From assembly GCA_002105175.1 (NCBI GenBank), contig MCGE01000012.1, positions 372,001 through 436,000 of the forward strand: a stretch of 64,000 nt of DNA, read 5' to 3'. A model generated the notes under the pieces. That model searched no databases. It was given only the letters and a program-made list of their open reading frames with translations, and was not told the DNA's origin. The position numbers and the translations under genes were made by a program. The stretch's first letter is position 1, and each line of letters opens with the position of its first letter. This document shows, piece after piece, positions 38,575 to 50,300 of the stretch. The DNA is from Absidia repens (taxonomy: Eukaryota; Mucoromycota; Mucoromycetes; Mucorales; Cunninghamellaceae).

Positions 38575-41500
38575 ATGGACACACGTAAAGTGAATAGTTA
38601 AACGAGCCATAGGAAAAAAGCGAAAAAACATTAACCATCTTCATTTATTATCTTCTACAGAATTTGCTGCGAGCACCAAGGTGTTTCCTCTGGTATATCT
38701 CTGTGAAGATAATTTACAAGATTATGAAGAGTCTTTCGAGTAAGTCGCGGCGGTCCATCCATTCATAACGACCCTCAGACTAACTGTATTTGCCATCTTT
38801 CCGATTAGGGTTCTTATGTCGAAGACCAACACCAAAGTAGAATTCAATTATGAAAAACAGGTAACAAAAAAGAAGGCAAGGCATGTGGAATGTTGAAAAA
38901 GATGATTGTAGTTCTAACTACCGTTTGTTAATTATATTTTTTTTTTGTCTAGTTCTTCTTAATTCAAGGACGATCTCAATCTACTTGCGACGACGTGTAA
39001 GTTTAAAATACATTTCATTATGAGAAATTGGTTCTTACCTCGTCTTCGTACGGTTCTAGGGCGGAAAAAATTATCGGATTCCTTGCCTCGGTGTTTGTAA
39101 GTATAGACTGAAAGGAACTGGCAACCGTCATATGTTGTCATGCGATTTTCTAAGTTTTCTTCTTTAATAGAGCGAACAACTCAAAAGCGATCCATTCAAA
39201 AGTACCTATTACAGCATGGAACGACCTCCACCTCTGCATACTTTGCACTCTGCTTCCAGTCATTCCTCCTCGCCAGCATCAACAACTTCCAGCAATTTAA
39301 ACTCCCCTCATATTGTTCGTGTGTCTGGCCGATCCATTTCAGTGTTAGATGAAGACTATGACAATGATACTGCAAGCAACAACAGTCAAAAACAATCGCC
39401 TGTCTCTCAAGCAAATGGCGGTATTGATTCTCCCAGATCTACACCACAAGGACCTCCACAATATTACCGTGGTGACACTGAAAGTGAAGGCGAATCTGAA
39501 CCAGAAAATGAATATACCGGCCAATTCGTGTTTGCCAAAAATATCGCCCAGCCCAATGATGTCCTAACAGGTCCACCACTTAGCAACAGACAGCAATCGA
39601 ACTACCTCAAGCTGATTGAAGAAGATACGGATACTGAATGTGCTTTAGTACCTAATTCAAAGGTAAGCAGAGGGAAAATTTAATGTGATTTGGGAAGTAC
39701 AACTGACAACATTAACTTCTGGAATACGCATTATTAGGTGGTAACCGTTACTGGATCTACTCAAGAAGCGGTGGATGATGCGCTTTCTCGGTTCAAACAG
39801 CTTCAAACCTTATACGTAAGTTTGATATGCACACCATCAAAGAAAACTGACATTATAGACGTACTTATTTCATATGTAAAAATATAATTCTAGAAACGAC
39901 GGGGGAAAGGTCCGATTTGTGTGCCTTGCATCCATCCAAACCCAAAGGATTCAAGACCATTTAGGCTCTATTTTGCCGATCTGGATCGCTACAGGTACAA
40001 AAACACCGTGTTTGTTGCTTCTGATTTCAGACGACCCCTTTACACTCTTTTGCCCGTCTACGATGATCCTCAGACCGGAAAGCCTGCAATGCCCGTTGAT
40101 CTTATCACTGTATCTCAAACAGCAACAGCACCAAGACCTTCACCAACTGGCATGTCATCACCTGTGCGCCAATCACCTACCAGCAGTCGACCATCATCTG
40201 CTCACCCGTCATCATCAAGAACAGTCACATCGCCTCCACAACAACGTATAGCAATGCAGGAAAATGGATTACCAACAGCATCGTGGGGTAATCGAACTGT
40301 TACGCAATCAGGGTCAAGCATCATCACACCTGAAGCAGAACAGTGGAAAAGCGAACAACAAATATTGCCTACATCAGCGCCATCAGCAGATCCAGTCGAC
40401 GACTTCCCAACTTTACCAACCAAAGCAGCCAAAAAACCATCAGTACAAGCAGCTGGTAAAGGAATGCAACGTCGTGTCATGCGTATTAACAGTCAAAAGG
40501 CACCATTCCCCGCTGCCAACCCTTCTTCAACAACCATCCATGAACAATGCAGAAATTACAACTTTTATAATGCAAAATTAGCTTTGACCGAAGGTTTGGA
40601 AAATTTGCGTGGCATTCGCGGTGAAATCAAGTTTGGTGCTAAAATGGGCAAGATTCTCTGGGGTAATCTCTCTCCGGTCGTGCAATCGAAAATATGGCAG
40701 TTTCAAGACATCAAGGATCTAGCAATGAAGGAAAACAAGGCAGTTCCTGTCTTCAACAATGTGTAAGTTTCAAAAAAAAAAAATTATTATGAGGGCGATG
40801 AATAGCAAACAAGAATTATTTGACGTTTTAAATTTCACTATTATTATTATTATTATAGGACGACCACCGATGAACAAGTCATTAACACTATTTATGGACA
40901 ATTCCCTCCTTCGTACACCAAAACTGCAACATTTGAAATCCATGCTATGGCAAGAAATCAACCTAGTTTAGACTACCAACCAATTATCATGAACGTGAAC
41001 CCTGGGGCAGTTGGCCTACAAAAAGTCGTTGTTAGGAATCACAGGGCAAGTGAGATCCATTGGGTGTCGTTGGATAGGTAACAATTGTGACTCAAAAAAA
41101 AAAAAAAAGTGGAGGTTGGTCCGTTAAAGAAAGCGCTGACCATTGTTTTTGTTTATTTTAGAAAATTCGATTTCCAAATGTATCTGAATGCTGAAGAACT
41201 TGGACGCATTGATGTGAAACCTTACTCGACTTTCCTTAAGACTATGATGATCGATACAACGAATTGCAGTATGACGTACGACAATGTGGAAAACTTTTTG
41301 AAGGTGACTCATGTGTACTACAAAAGAACATCAAAGCATCGTCTTCATTTTCCCTTCGTGGTCGAAATTACTCGAGTGGAACGATTACCTTTAGTGCCTC
41401 AAACATTTGGTAGGATTTTGGCGGATACTGGCGCGGGGGACGTGTGGTATGATTGCGAGGTTTTTTATACTTCTCACAATGAATTCTTTAAACGTAATTT

Positions 41501-41630
41501 GGACCTCGGCATTGGTAAGATTGCTTCTTGGACCCTCAAGGACATTCTTGGAGAAGATGAAGAAGCGTTGGTGGACTACATCAAGTGTATGGTGCTCATT
41601 ACCGAAAATTTCGAATTGCAAATGCCTTGA
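38575..41630 (+). CDS. Large uncharacterised fungal protein, 782 aa
   Basis: Ten exons, join(38575..38584, 38661..38739, 38809..38860, 38953..38996, 39060..39096, 39171..39662, 39738..39815, 39894..40762, 40859..41077, 41162..41630); every phase closes. A 10-nt first exon gives MDTQ joined to FAASTKVFPLVYLCEDN. Two possible small nucleic-acid-binding-like folds occur near residues 1-80 and 240-290 (VVTVTGSTQEAVDDALSRFKQL, then RRGKGPICVPCIHP). A Ser/Pro/Gln-rich linker (about 330-460) precedes a folded C-terminal half: NLRGIRGEIKFGAKMGKILW, HAMARNQPSLDYQPI, KKALTIVF-like strand pairs, ending ITENFELQMP. I recognise no named family; it may be one of the fungal DUF proteins. The KH-like impression is by eye only. 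Confidence 0.7.
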
Positions 41631-42544
41631 TTGGACTTGTGTGTTTGTACGTCTACTAGAATAGTATAGTATATATCTTCCCGACTGTAGTATAGCGATA
41701 CCTATATTATTTTTATCTCATTTGTCCCCTTTTATAAAATCGCTATATATTTCGTGTACAAAGCAAATATTCATGATTAAATAAATAAAATATTGGAATA
41801 TTATTTGATAGCCTCGTCACAAAGGTTTTACTTTTTGGTGCAATGCAGAACAAGGTGATTGTGTGTGTTGGTACGTGTTTGTTTGTGTGTTTGTATTTGC
41901 ATGAGGTTTTGTGTGGTATTTTTGTTTATTTTAGTTTTTTTCGCACGGAATTGACCCGCCATAATTTTTATGTATGCTTAATTTTCAGGGACCAAAATCT
42001 ACAGTAAATATAAAAAACAATAATCAGATTATACCTTGGTTAGCTTATTATTATAACAAAGGGGTATATATGGTTAACTTATTATTCTGGCAAAGGGGTA
42101 TATATTTGATTTTTACAGTGAACGGTGATTTTCTATTTCCCAAAATCTCCAATGATAGATAAATGGAAACTTGCAATCAAAGAGCTCCCCAATGCTGTTT
42201 GATACCTGATGAATTAGAAATGGCCTCGGCTCGGTAATACAAGCGCCCGCAGTAGCGCTATTTTAAAAATAACTTTTGACTCTCCTTTTATCATTCAAGA
42301 ACATTTGTTCAACGGTGATTGGCTGGTTTTAAATTCCATCAATTTTTAAATGAGGACAACCGACTTTTTTTCTTCTTTTCTTTTTTCTTTAGACTTCCTA
42401 TCTTTTAAAAAACTTTATAACATATATTTGATCTATTTTCTTCCATTGGGTGGTGGTAATAGATCTGTTATTTTAGTTTTTATTATACTCTTTTGATTTT
42501 TGTTATAAACACACTATCTCTCTTGATTTACTTTCACCGCACTA
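41631..42544. other. Spacer with the HAC1-type promoter and leader
   Basis: Left: poly(A) region of the 782-aa gene (AATAAATAAAATA near 41780). Right: promoter of the bZIP gene, with a CCAAT box (ATTGG in GTGATTGGCTGG near 42317), TTTTAAAA and TATAA near 42403-42420, and a leader with no upstream ATG between 42442 and the start codon. Confidence 0.5.
42442..42457 (+). promoter_or_regulatory. 5'-leader element complementary to the HAC1-type intron
   Basis: TCCATTGGGTGGTGGT lies 88-103 nt upstream of the start codon. It is the exact reverse complement of 43384-43399 inside the unconventional intron: 16 of 16 Watson-Crick pairs, GC-rich in an AT-rich context. In S. cerevisiae HAC1 a comparable leader-intron duplex blocks translation of unspliced mRNA. 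It works here only if transcription starts upstream of 42442, which the sequence cannot prove. Confidence 0.75.
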
Positions 42545-43700
42545 ATGACTCAGCAAGCTCCTATGTCTGATGCTTTGGCCGCATTGTTGTCACTGCCTAT
42601 GGACTTCACCATTGATCCTTTGGTGACACTTCATTCATCTTCCAACGAAAACTTGTTTCCTCCTGAATCTGAATTGACTTCCTTCTCTCCTGATCAACAA
42701 CATGAAGACTTCAGTAGTCTTACAAGTTCTTCTCCTTCTTTGGCTTCTTTATCTGACTCCTCTTTTGGCAACATTAGTCCTTCTTCTGAAAAGAAAACTG
42801 CTAGAAACAAACCTGTCATTAAGAAATCAAGGCTCTCGTTGGAAGATAAAGATCAAAAGACGAAAGAAAGGTAAAGAAGATACATTCATTTTAGTATATT
42901 GCGCTTTCATACTCACTCTTTTTGTTTTTCATTTATCAGAATATTACGAAATAGAGCAGCTGCTCAAGAATCCCGCGACAAGAAACGACGTTATGTGGCA
43001 GATTTGGAAAGCAACAATGAACAATTACTTACCGAAAACAAAACCATGAACAAACGTGTCAAATTATTGGAAGGTCAGAATCAACGCATGTCAAAACAAT
43101 TATCCGATTTTGCTCATCAAATCGCCGAACTACAACAACAACTGAAAACCTACAGTTCAACGTCATCATCGTCATCATCGTCATCATCCTGTTTACTTGC
43201 TCATGGCTTTTGCGATTCAGCACGGATCGCGAAGAGGATATTTCACATCACTGCACACCATCTATAGTCATTCTTTTAAAACCGCTCAGCACAACAGCAA
43301 CAACACTTCGTTTTTTATATATGTTATACGAATTAATTGATTTGGATACTCTCAAATTGACCCTCTGTTCTCTTCAATGAAAAACCACCACCCAATGGAT
43401 TGAAAACAAACGATGGTCCTTTGCTCTCTGTGTCTTGATATGGAATGATTTGTGTGTCTGTTTATAGCCTTTCTCCCTGCAGCGGAGGTCGTGAAGCAAG
43501 AAACTGATTATGGCATGATACAAAATGGCTGCTCAAATGAAAACAACGACAATGACTTACTACCCTCTCCTATGTTATCACCGCACGCATCGTTATCTTC
43601 TGACGACGAAACTGATGTTAGTGGACCTGTATCTCCTCCAAACCATGGTATTTTCCAATTGGATGATTTATTGGATTGGGAGGGCCAGCAAACTGTATGA
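42545..43700 (+). CDS. hac1: HAC1/XBP1-type bZIP transcription factor of the unfolded protein response
   Basis: Master regulator of the unfolded protein response. Conventional intron 42871-42939. Spliced form join(42545..42870, 42940..43220, 43480..43700), 275 aa; unspliced form ends at TAA/TAG-type stop 43265-43267, 217 aa. An acidic Ser-rich N-terminus is followed by the basic region KERILRNRAAAQESRDKKRRYVADLE, with the NRxAAQxSRxxKK pattern of Hac1/XBP1, then a leucine-zipper (about residues 125-170). Removing 43221-43479 joins ..GFCDS to AAEVVKQETDYG and replaces a basic tail (ARIAKRIFHITAHHL) with an acidic one (SDDETDVSGP..FQLDDLLDWEGQQTV). This is the usual Hac1 logic. No spliceosomal GT donor fits this second junction. 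Confidence 0.93.
43208..43234 (+). promoter_or_regulatory. Candidate Ire1 5' cleavage hairpin
   Basis: Stem of ten pairs (TTTGCGAT with GATCGCGAAG-type partner, three of them U-G) closing a 7-nt loop CAGCACG at 43218-43224. The predicted cut is after loop position 3, between 43220 and 43221. The loop fits the CNG/CNGN consensus except position 6 (C instead of G). Confidence 0.7.
43221..43479 (+). other. Candidate 259-nt unconventional (Ire1) intron
   Basis: Bounded by the two Ire1-type hairpins; length is not a multiple of three, so removal shifts frame into the long downstream open frame exactly in phase. It carries in-frame stops for the unspliced product and a 16-nt element complementary to the leader. 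Length is close to the 252-nt S. cerevisiae HAC1 intron and far from the ~20-nt introns of filamentous Ascomycota. Confidence 0.8.
43384..43399 (+). promoter_or_regulatory. Intron element complementary to the 5' leader
   Basis: ACCACCACCCAATGGA, the exact antisense of leader positions 42442-42457, about 160 nt into the candidate Ire1 intron. Splicing would remove it and free the leader. Confidence 0.75.
43472..43488 (+). promoter_or_regulatory. Candidate Ire1 3' cleavage hairpin
   Basis: CTCC and GGAG pair (plus a U-G pair) around the 7-nt loop CTGCAGC at 43477-43483. This loop matches CNG/CNGN perfectly and equals the metazoan XBP1 3' loop as I know it. The cut is predicted between 43479 and 43480. 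Confidence 0.82.
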
Positions 43701-44509
43701 TTGTGCTCTTTGGTTTTTAGTTAGTTAAGCCCTTTTAGTGATATATTGTTTTTACCTTTTTTTTTTTCTATCCCCATTTTGTCCATATGTTTTACTTGTT
43801 TATTTAGTCCCCTTTTGCCATCCTCATTTCCACATTAATGTCCATTTACTACTCATATCTTATTCTTTTTACAATAAAATACTTCTATCAGATCTTTTCT
43901 TCAAAAAACATGCCCACCAATGCATTTCAAATCCCGCGTACGGTTTTCTCTCATCCTCGTATTTTCTACTCTTTCTTTGAATTTTTTCCCTTATAATGTC
44001 AAATTTTAGGCATGATCTTAGAAAGCTGATGGTTTTTTTTAAAAAATGGCCACCTCAAAAAAAAGCAATGTATAAACATGATATTTCAGACCTTTAAGAA
44101 CAAAACGTGTACATCAGCTTTTTTTTTATATAAAAAAAAAAAAAGTTATCAGCCTAGGATTTAAAACGTATCTGATGTACTAAAAAAGAGAATGATATAT
44201 GCATTTATTTTGTAAAACATTATACCGAAAGCAAGGTAAAGATTTTTACCCCTGGAAACCAGGTCCTGTTTTTTCCTCGTTCCGGTTCCGATATCAAGCG
44301 TAGTTGGTAGATGTAGATGTAGATGTAGATTGTAAGACTTGCAAACGAAGATTAGTTTATGTATTTTTATTTTTATTTATTATTTGTACAATAAAAAGTA
44401 CCGTCCTGTCTTTTTTTTTTTTTTTTTTTTTTTCTGCTTATAATAAGCTCATATTTATACATTCGGTAAGACAATCAAACAATGAGAAAGAATAATGATA
44501 GAAAAAGAC

Positions 44510-44695
44510 TAGACAAAGTTTTATTCAGTAGTAATTATAATAATGACAGCCAATACTAAACTAAGATGAAAGCTAACCTAATAGTGGTCCCGAATTCTGA
44601 ATCCAAAATGAAAGGGTTGCCCCATGCATCTCGTAAAGCCTGAACTGAAAACCCTTCTAAATTAGTCCTGACACTAATCCTAGTTGAACATCACC
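44510..44695 (-). repeat. Dispersed repeat family, copy F (short)
   Basis: On the minus strand: TTAGTGTCAGGACTAATTTAGAAGG, GATGCATGGGGCAACCC, TTCATTTTGGATTCAG. This is only the core of the family; the long tail seen in copies B-D is missing. Confidence 0.75.
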
Positions 44696-45446
44696 TCATT
44701 GAGATCAATGAAATGGCGGTGACATGGGGAAAAAAAAAAAGGCTTTAAAAGACATTTTCAAATTGCGATCGAAGTCATAAAATTGAAATGAAAATTGAAA
44801 ATTTGACATTATATGTAGGTGAGCCGCACCATAGATGGAGATGGGTAGATGGATGACAGGTGAATGTTTTGGTATACAACATAACCACATCCCTACTAAA
44901 AGGATGATTGATTCATATCATATAGAAGTAATCAACATTTTCATTTTATTTTCAACTTTCAATTTTTTTTATTTCACAACTATAAACCCAGTACATAACC
45001 AAGTTACTTCCTACCAAAAAAGCCAATAATATATATTATGTTTTACCTCTAGGGGATGTATACAGTACATTAAACCATCTTCTGAAATGGCGATCTTTAC
45101 CATTTTATAAAAAGAATAACTGATAAAAAAGTTACTAAAATTAGAAATACCATTCAGGCCTTTAATTTGCGTCCATTAAGACCTTCTTAATATTGTTAGT
45201 CCATGTGTACCAAACAAATATAAACATCTACTTCACTATATCGAAGATACCTCTAATAAGTTTGATGAATATTTAAACATTCCAAGAAATGCAAGATTTA
45301 CAATCATAAACTTAGTGAAATTTCAGTCAAGCCAAAAACGAAGGAAGGAACAGTCAAAACAAAAATGGTCATTACACAGGCTTCGGAGATTAAAGCGGTG
45401 AAAAAATTTTGGGCTCCGCTCGCACTGCCCTCTGGCTTCTTTGGGC

Positions 45447-45484
45447 AAAAGCGCGGCGTAGCCGCGCCTCTCCCGGCGCTTTTT
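45447..45484. repeat. GC-rich perfect-arm hairpin
   Basis: AAAAGCGC (45447-45454) pairs with GCGCTTTT (45477-45484), and an inner GCGCGGC-GTA-GCCGCGC can form an alternative 7-bp hairpin. It stands in a ~70-bp GC-rich island (about 45412-45490) in otherwise AT-rich DNA. Confidence 0.7.
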
Positions 45485-46109
45485 TAGCGGATTTCCATGT
45501 TTTTTTAGCGGTATGGAGGGGTATTTCTGTGTGTGTATGGGGATATTGGATGGGGAAAAAAAAAAAAAAAAATGGTATGAGTAGAAGGAGTATGTGACTA
45601 GAAAGCGGATGCAAGCAAACGTGGATGTCCAAGTATGTGTGTGGTTGAATGGTGGGCAATAATGTAGAGGCGGTTATTATGGCTGTAGGCTTTAGCTGTG
45701 AGCTTATAGGCGTAAACTTTAGAGCATTGTGCAATTAATTGTATGATAGATGGATGGATGGTTTGGTGGCAAAAAATGATTGTATAATATTTCTAAAGAT
45801 GCATGGAAAATTTGAAGTTGATTCGATACATGTGGTCTTCAACATCTAATAGGTTTACCTTCTTACTATCTGTAACGAGCTTGCCCCAAAAACCTCATTC
45901 CATGGTTTTGTTTTCCTTTATTTTATTTTATTTTTTTCTCATTTGCTTTGAACAAGAGAACGACATCAATTTTTTTAAATATATACTCTATGGCGTATGT
46001 AGAAAAGCTGCTCTAGGTCGATTGTGGTTAACCCTCGGCTTTCTCTTCAAAAGGTATCAAAGCGCATTATTACAGGTTAAAAATTCTCAACGAGATTTCA
46101 CAAAAAAAG

Positions 46110-46745
46110 TTCAAATTCCGCTTGCGTGAATTGGCCTTCTCCTTTTTTCATTTTTTTATTGACAAAACGTGTTTTATTTGAGGTTTGGGTGGACTTACAT
46201 TTGTGTCAGGATTAGTTTAATGAACATCTTCAGATCGTGGATTGCAACATGTATATGGAATCCCTTTGATTTTGGATCTAGAATCTGACGGCACCATTGA
46301 CTGTCTTCTGGCGCTTTCATTACCTTAGTTTACTGTTAGTGTATTATAGTTAGTATGAACATCTCAATAAAATAAGTCTTTTTATTCTCACATGCTTGAA
46401 TGAAAAAAAAAATAGCCCATACGTCTCTCTGAACCCGTGTACAGTACAATAGATTCCTTTTATACTAGAAGGTAGTAACCTTCTCCCTTTTTGAATAGCA
46501 TAGACTGTTGTTGTGTTTCTCTAACAAATATCCTTCCAGTCTTTATTATATCCTGAGCAGAATATTAGATACCGTTTTAGAACCGTGTCTTTATATTAAA
46601 GCTGACCATTTCTTTGAACTCCCATTAGTCTCCCTGTTAGTCTCTCACATACCACCTCCACTAGATCCTTCCATTAGGTCTCTAGTGAAAATGAACCTTC
46701 CCGTCTTCAGTTTAGCACCTATCAATATACTTTAATAAAATATGC
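46110..46745 (+). repeat. Dispersed repeat family, copy C
   Basis: AAATTCCGCTTGCGTGAATT, C/T tract, TTGTGTCAGGATTAGTTTAATG, TGTATATGGAATCCC, GATTTTGGATCTAG, GACTGTCTTCTGGC, TCTCAATAAAATAAG, then a tail with GTCTCTCTGAAC and CACCTATCAATATAC..AATAAAATA. Confidence 0.75.
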
Positions 46746-47318
46746 CTATTTATTATTTACTATCCTAGTCAGAAATTTGTTATTGATGGTATTTTGTGAG
46801 TATCTTATCGAGCAGATGCTTTCTAGTTCTCTGATACGGATTTCACTGTGTACTAGTCTGTCACACGATATCATAAGAATAAAAGATATTTGATACCCCA
46901 ATCAGGAATAATTTTTCGACGTTGCGAAATTATCCTTAAGGTGAAGACTTGCTGTAATTAAAGGGAATGGTAGAACTGGTGCCTCATTTCAGTACAGTGT
47001 AGATAATTCTTATGTCAATCATTGGATAAAAAGTCATGGACATGTAAAGTATTTGGAGGATAAACTAGATTCTGCGTTAAAAACAGTTAACCAACTTGAA
47101 AGGATACATAAAAATAAAAATTGGACATGATGATCATTGTGTTTTGATAGAAGATATATGGTGATTTTTTGTAAATGTTTTATTTGGAGTGTTTATTGTT
47201 GTATACATCATAAAGTAGTAAGATAAAAAGGGGATAAATAAGCTGGTCAAATAAAAAGTGAGATGATTCTGTATAAAAATGTAAAGATATGTAAGAAGGG
47301 AGTGATGAAAGATGACGT

Positions 47319-50300
47319 CTAACCAGTAAATGAGAAATTTGTTCTAGGTCTGCCAGTTCTTGATTTCTTGTCTGTTGCTGATACCGAAGATGACGATGAT
47401 GATGATGATAGCTTTGATTTTGATGATGATCCAGGTTCTGATTCGTCTTCCGGTAGTGTATCGCCGCCAGCGCTAAACAATTGATCAACGGTAAACGGAC
47501 TTTGTGCCGGTGTTGATTCCTTTGACCCTTGCTTTCGACTACGTTTGGTTGGTCGCGATTGATCTTTGGAGTCGGCTTTGCTTTTTTTGTTTTCTTCTTC
47601 GATCGCTTTTCGTTTGAGTTGCTGCGCCAATTTGTTATCCAATTCTATAGGCAAATTAATAAATTTGTTGAAGTGAGTACACAATCAATATCAATTAGTT
47701 CACGGATGGGGGGGTTCCTACCTTCATCATCCAACAATAATGATACAATTTCTCGAGGTTTGAAGTCCACTTGCTTGAATTCACCGCCAGATATGACCAC
47801 TTTTTGGATTTCGTCTTTTTGTTTCGCCCGCATCAAGATACGTTCTTCGATGGTGCCCTTGGTTAGTAGTCGATATACAGTGACTTGTTTTGTTTGGCCT
47901 AGTCGATGCGCACGATCCATTGCTTGTTGATCCACTGTTGGATTCCAATCACTGTCATAAAAGATAACTGTGTCAGCCGCTGTCAAATTAATACCCAATC
48001 CACCGGCACGTGTACTAAGCAAGAAGATGAAGATTTCAGGTCGAGTTTGCCAGTCTTGAACCATATCCCGTCGATCAGATATTTTCGATGAGCCATCTAG
48101 TCGTAGGTATTTGTATTGCTTATAGGCGATATATTCTTCCATGAGATCAATCATTCGTGTCATCTGGAAATAGATCAAACATCGATGTCCTTCGTTCTTC
48201 AGTTTTTCAAGTAGCTTGTCAAGTTTTGCCAATTTGCCGGAATCCAAAATAAGATCACGCATTGCTAGATAAAGTACAGAAATATATAGGAAAAGGGGAG
48301 GGTTGACGTTAGTTTATCGCTATACATTGCTCAATACACGAAATCATAAGTTCACATAATCTTACCTGGGACTTTCATCTGAGAATAACCGTAGCCAGAA
48401 GATGGTACCGTCATGATTCCTTGACCACCAGATTTTCGCACTACTTGTTTCAATGCCGATATTCCTACAGGTTCGAGTTTGTTCATATATTGCGGTGTAC
48501 CAAGTAGAGCTGAGATCACATTGGGGTTGAATAAGCAAGCCTGTTGTTCCATTTCAAATGATATATCCGAGCATAGAACGTCCACTGGCACTGACCGCGC
48601 ACCTGGGAAATAGTTGTTATCAAATCGTTTCACCAATGGAAGGAACTTGTCGCCAACGTGAGTCAATTCATCCATAGGACTGCCAGATGTAACCATTAAT
48701 GGGTCGGTTTCCGTTTCAGTGTCAACAATCAAAAATTTTGCGTAAGTGTTTAATGGCGTATCATCGTAACTATACATAAAATCAATAAAAATAAAATAAG
48801 GATTAGTAAAAAGTGCGATTTGATGTTGTTGTACAAGGGGTTTACCTATGATCATCACTGTTTCTATAAAACCGCCTTCGTGCACGTTGATCCCGCCTTG
48901 ATAAATGGAATAGCCACCGCGATATTAACGATTGTTTAAATAGATAGCTTGCTTCTTGAGCACTTGTGTCAATAAACCTTAAGAAGGAAAAGGCAGCATC
49001 TAAAGATGGATTATAGTAGTAAAATAAATAAAAGAATATGGTTAGTATTCGTTTTAAAAAATCCCTGTCACACACATTAAACACTTACCATTTTCACTCG
49101 ATTCCATGGATTTTTGTATATAGTCGCCTCCCCAGATATTCATTAGATTGTCGAGGTATCGAGTGGAGAAGCCAGCATTAGAATGAGACCCAGTCACCTT
49201 GCGTAGACCTCCATTTCGGTACACTTGTTTCGGTAAATGATATTTGATTTTGTTTTTGGTAGAGTAAGAGTATTCCAATACTTGTTCCTTATTGAGAGGT
49301 CCACTTTCCCCGAAATCGCAAAAGGCATACGGTGATTCAACATCAGCGCGTTCAAAAAGCTCAGGATGATTACATACCTAATTTGAGAAAAAGAAAAAGA
49401 TATGGAAATCAGCTTCCGTTGCAGTGTTGTTATTTTTCTTTTTCTTTTTTTTTTTTTTTTTTTTTTGGCGGACGGGGAGGGAATAATCATTTTTACCTTT
49501 CTAAATTGCATAACCAAGTTCATCAAGCTGTCCATACTTTCAAGGTCACTGAGAGAAGTTGCTTTTTCCAAAAGTTCAGAGATCGATATCTTTTCCTTGA
49601 GGCCACGGTAAAGCTGTTTTTGTCGAGCTGTCAGATCACAGTAAACTTCCACTTCAATCTTTTCGCCCAACTCGTGCTGCACATTTTTCTTTATACGTCG
49701 CAACATGAATGGCTTCAAAATCATATGTAATCGGCGGAGTTGGTGTTCATTTAGTGTCCCTTTGTTTTCCGCATGACTTTCGATATCCTTGGAGAACCAT
49801 TCGCTGAATTCTTCGTGAGAGTCAAACAACGTTGGCATGATGAAATGCAATAAAGCCCATAGCTCTATAACAAAAATATATGTTTCCATTATATGTAAAT
49901 GAAGAAAAACCTTTGCTCCGCCGTTTTTTCTTCTTCCTTACCTTGCATGCTGTTTTGAATAGGTGTACCAGTTAGCAATAAGCGGTTTCGACAATAGAAT
50001 CCAAGTAGTAGCTTCCATCTTGCACTGGAAGAACTTTTGATCGCTTGAGCTTCATCCAATACCATATATTGCCATTTCACACGCTGGAAGTAATTCACAT
50101 CTGTAAGTACCTATAATGACAAATGGGTTAGTTCATTGGTGCATGATTTCAAGTCGTCCATCATCCATTATTGAATTTCTTCTATTACATACCAGTTGAT
50201 AGCTTGTAATAACAATATGAAAGGGTGCGTCACGGCCATATAGTTGTTTACGAGTCCAAGATTGCCTCAAGATTTTTCTTTCTTTTGGGTTTCCCCAATA

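Larger units (their letters stand above)
43701..47318. other. 3.6 kb gene-poor region with repeats
   Basis: 3' flank of the bZIP gene (AATAAAATA near 43874), a 23-nt T run near 44411-44433, repeat copies F and C, and a GC-rich hairpin at 45447-45484. No gene is recognised. Confidence 0.5.

Noticed and set aside
43280..43300. Alternative Ire1-like loop CAGCACA in the intron
   Set aside because: It lies after the stop of the unspliced frame and has no good stem; the 43208-43234 hairpin gives the correct frame.
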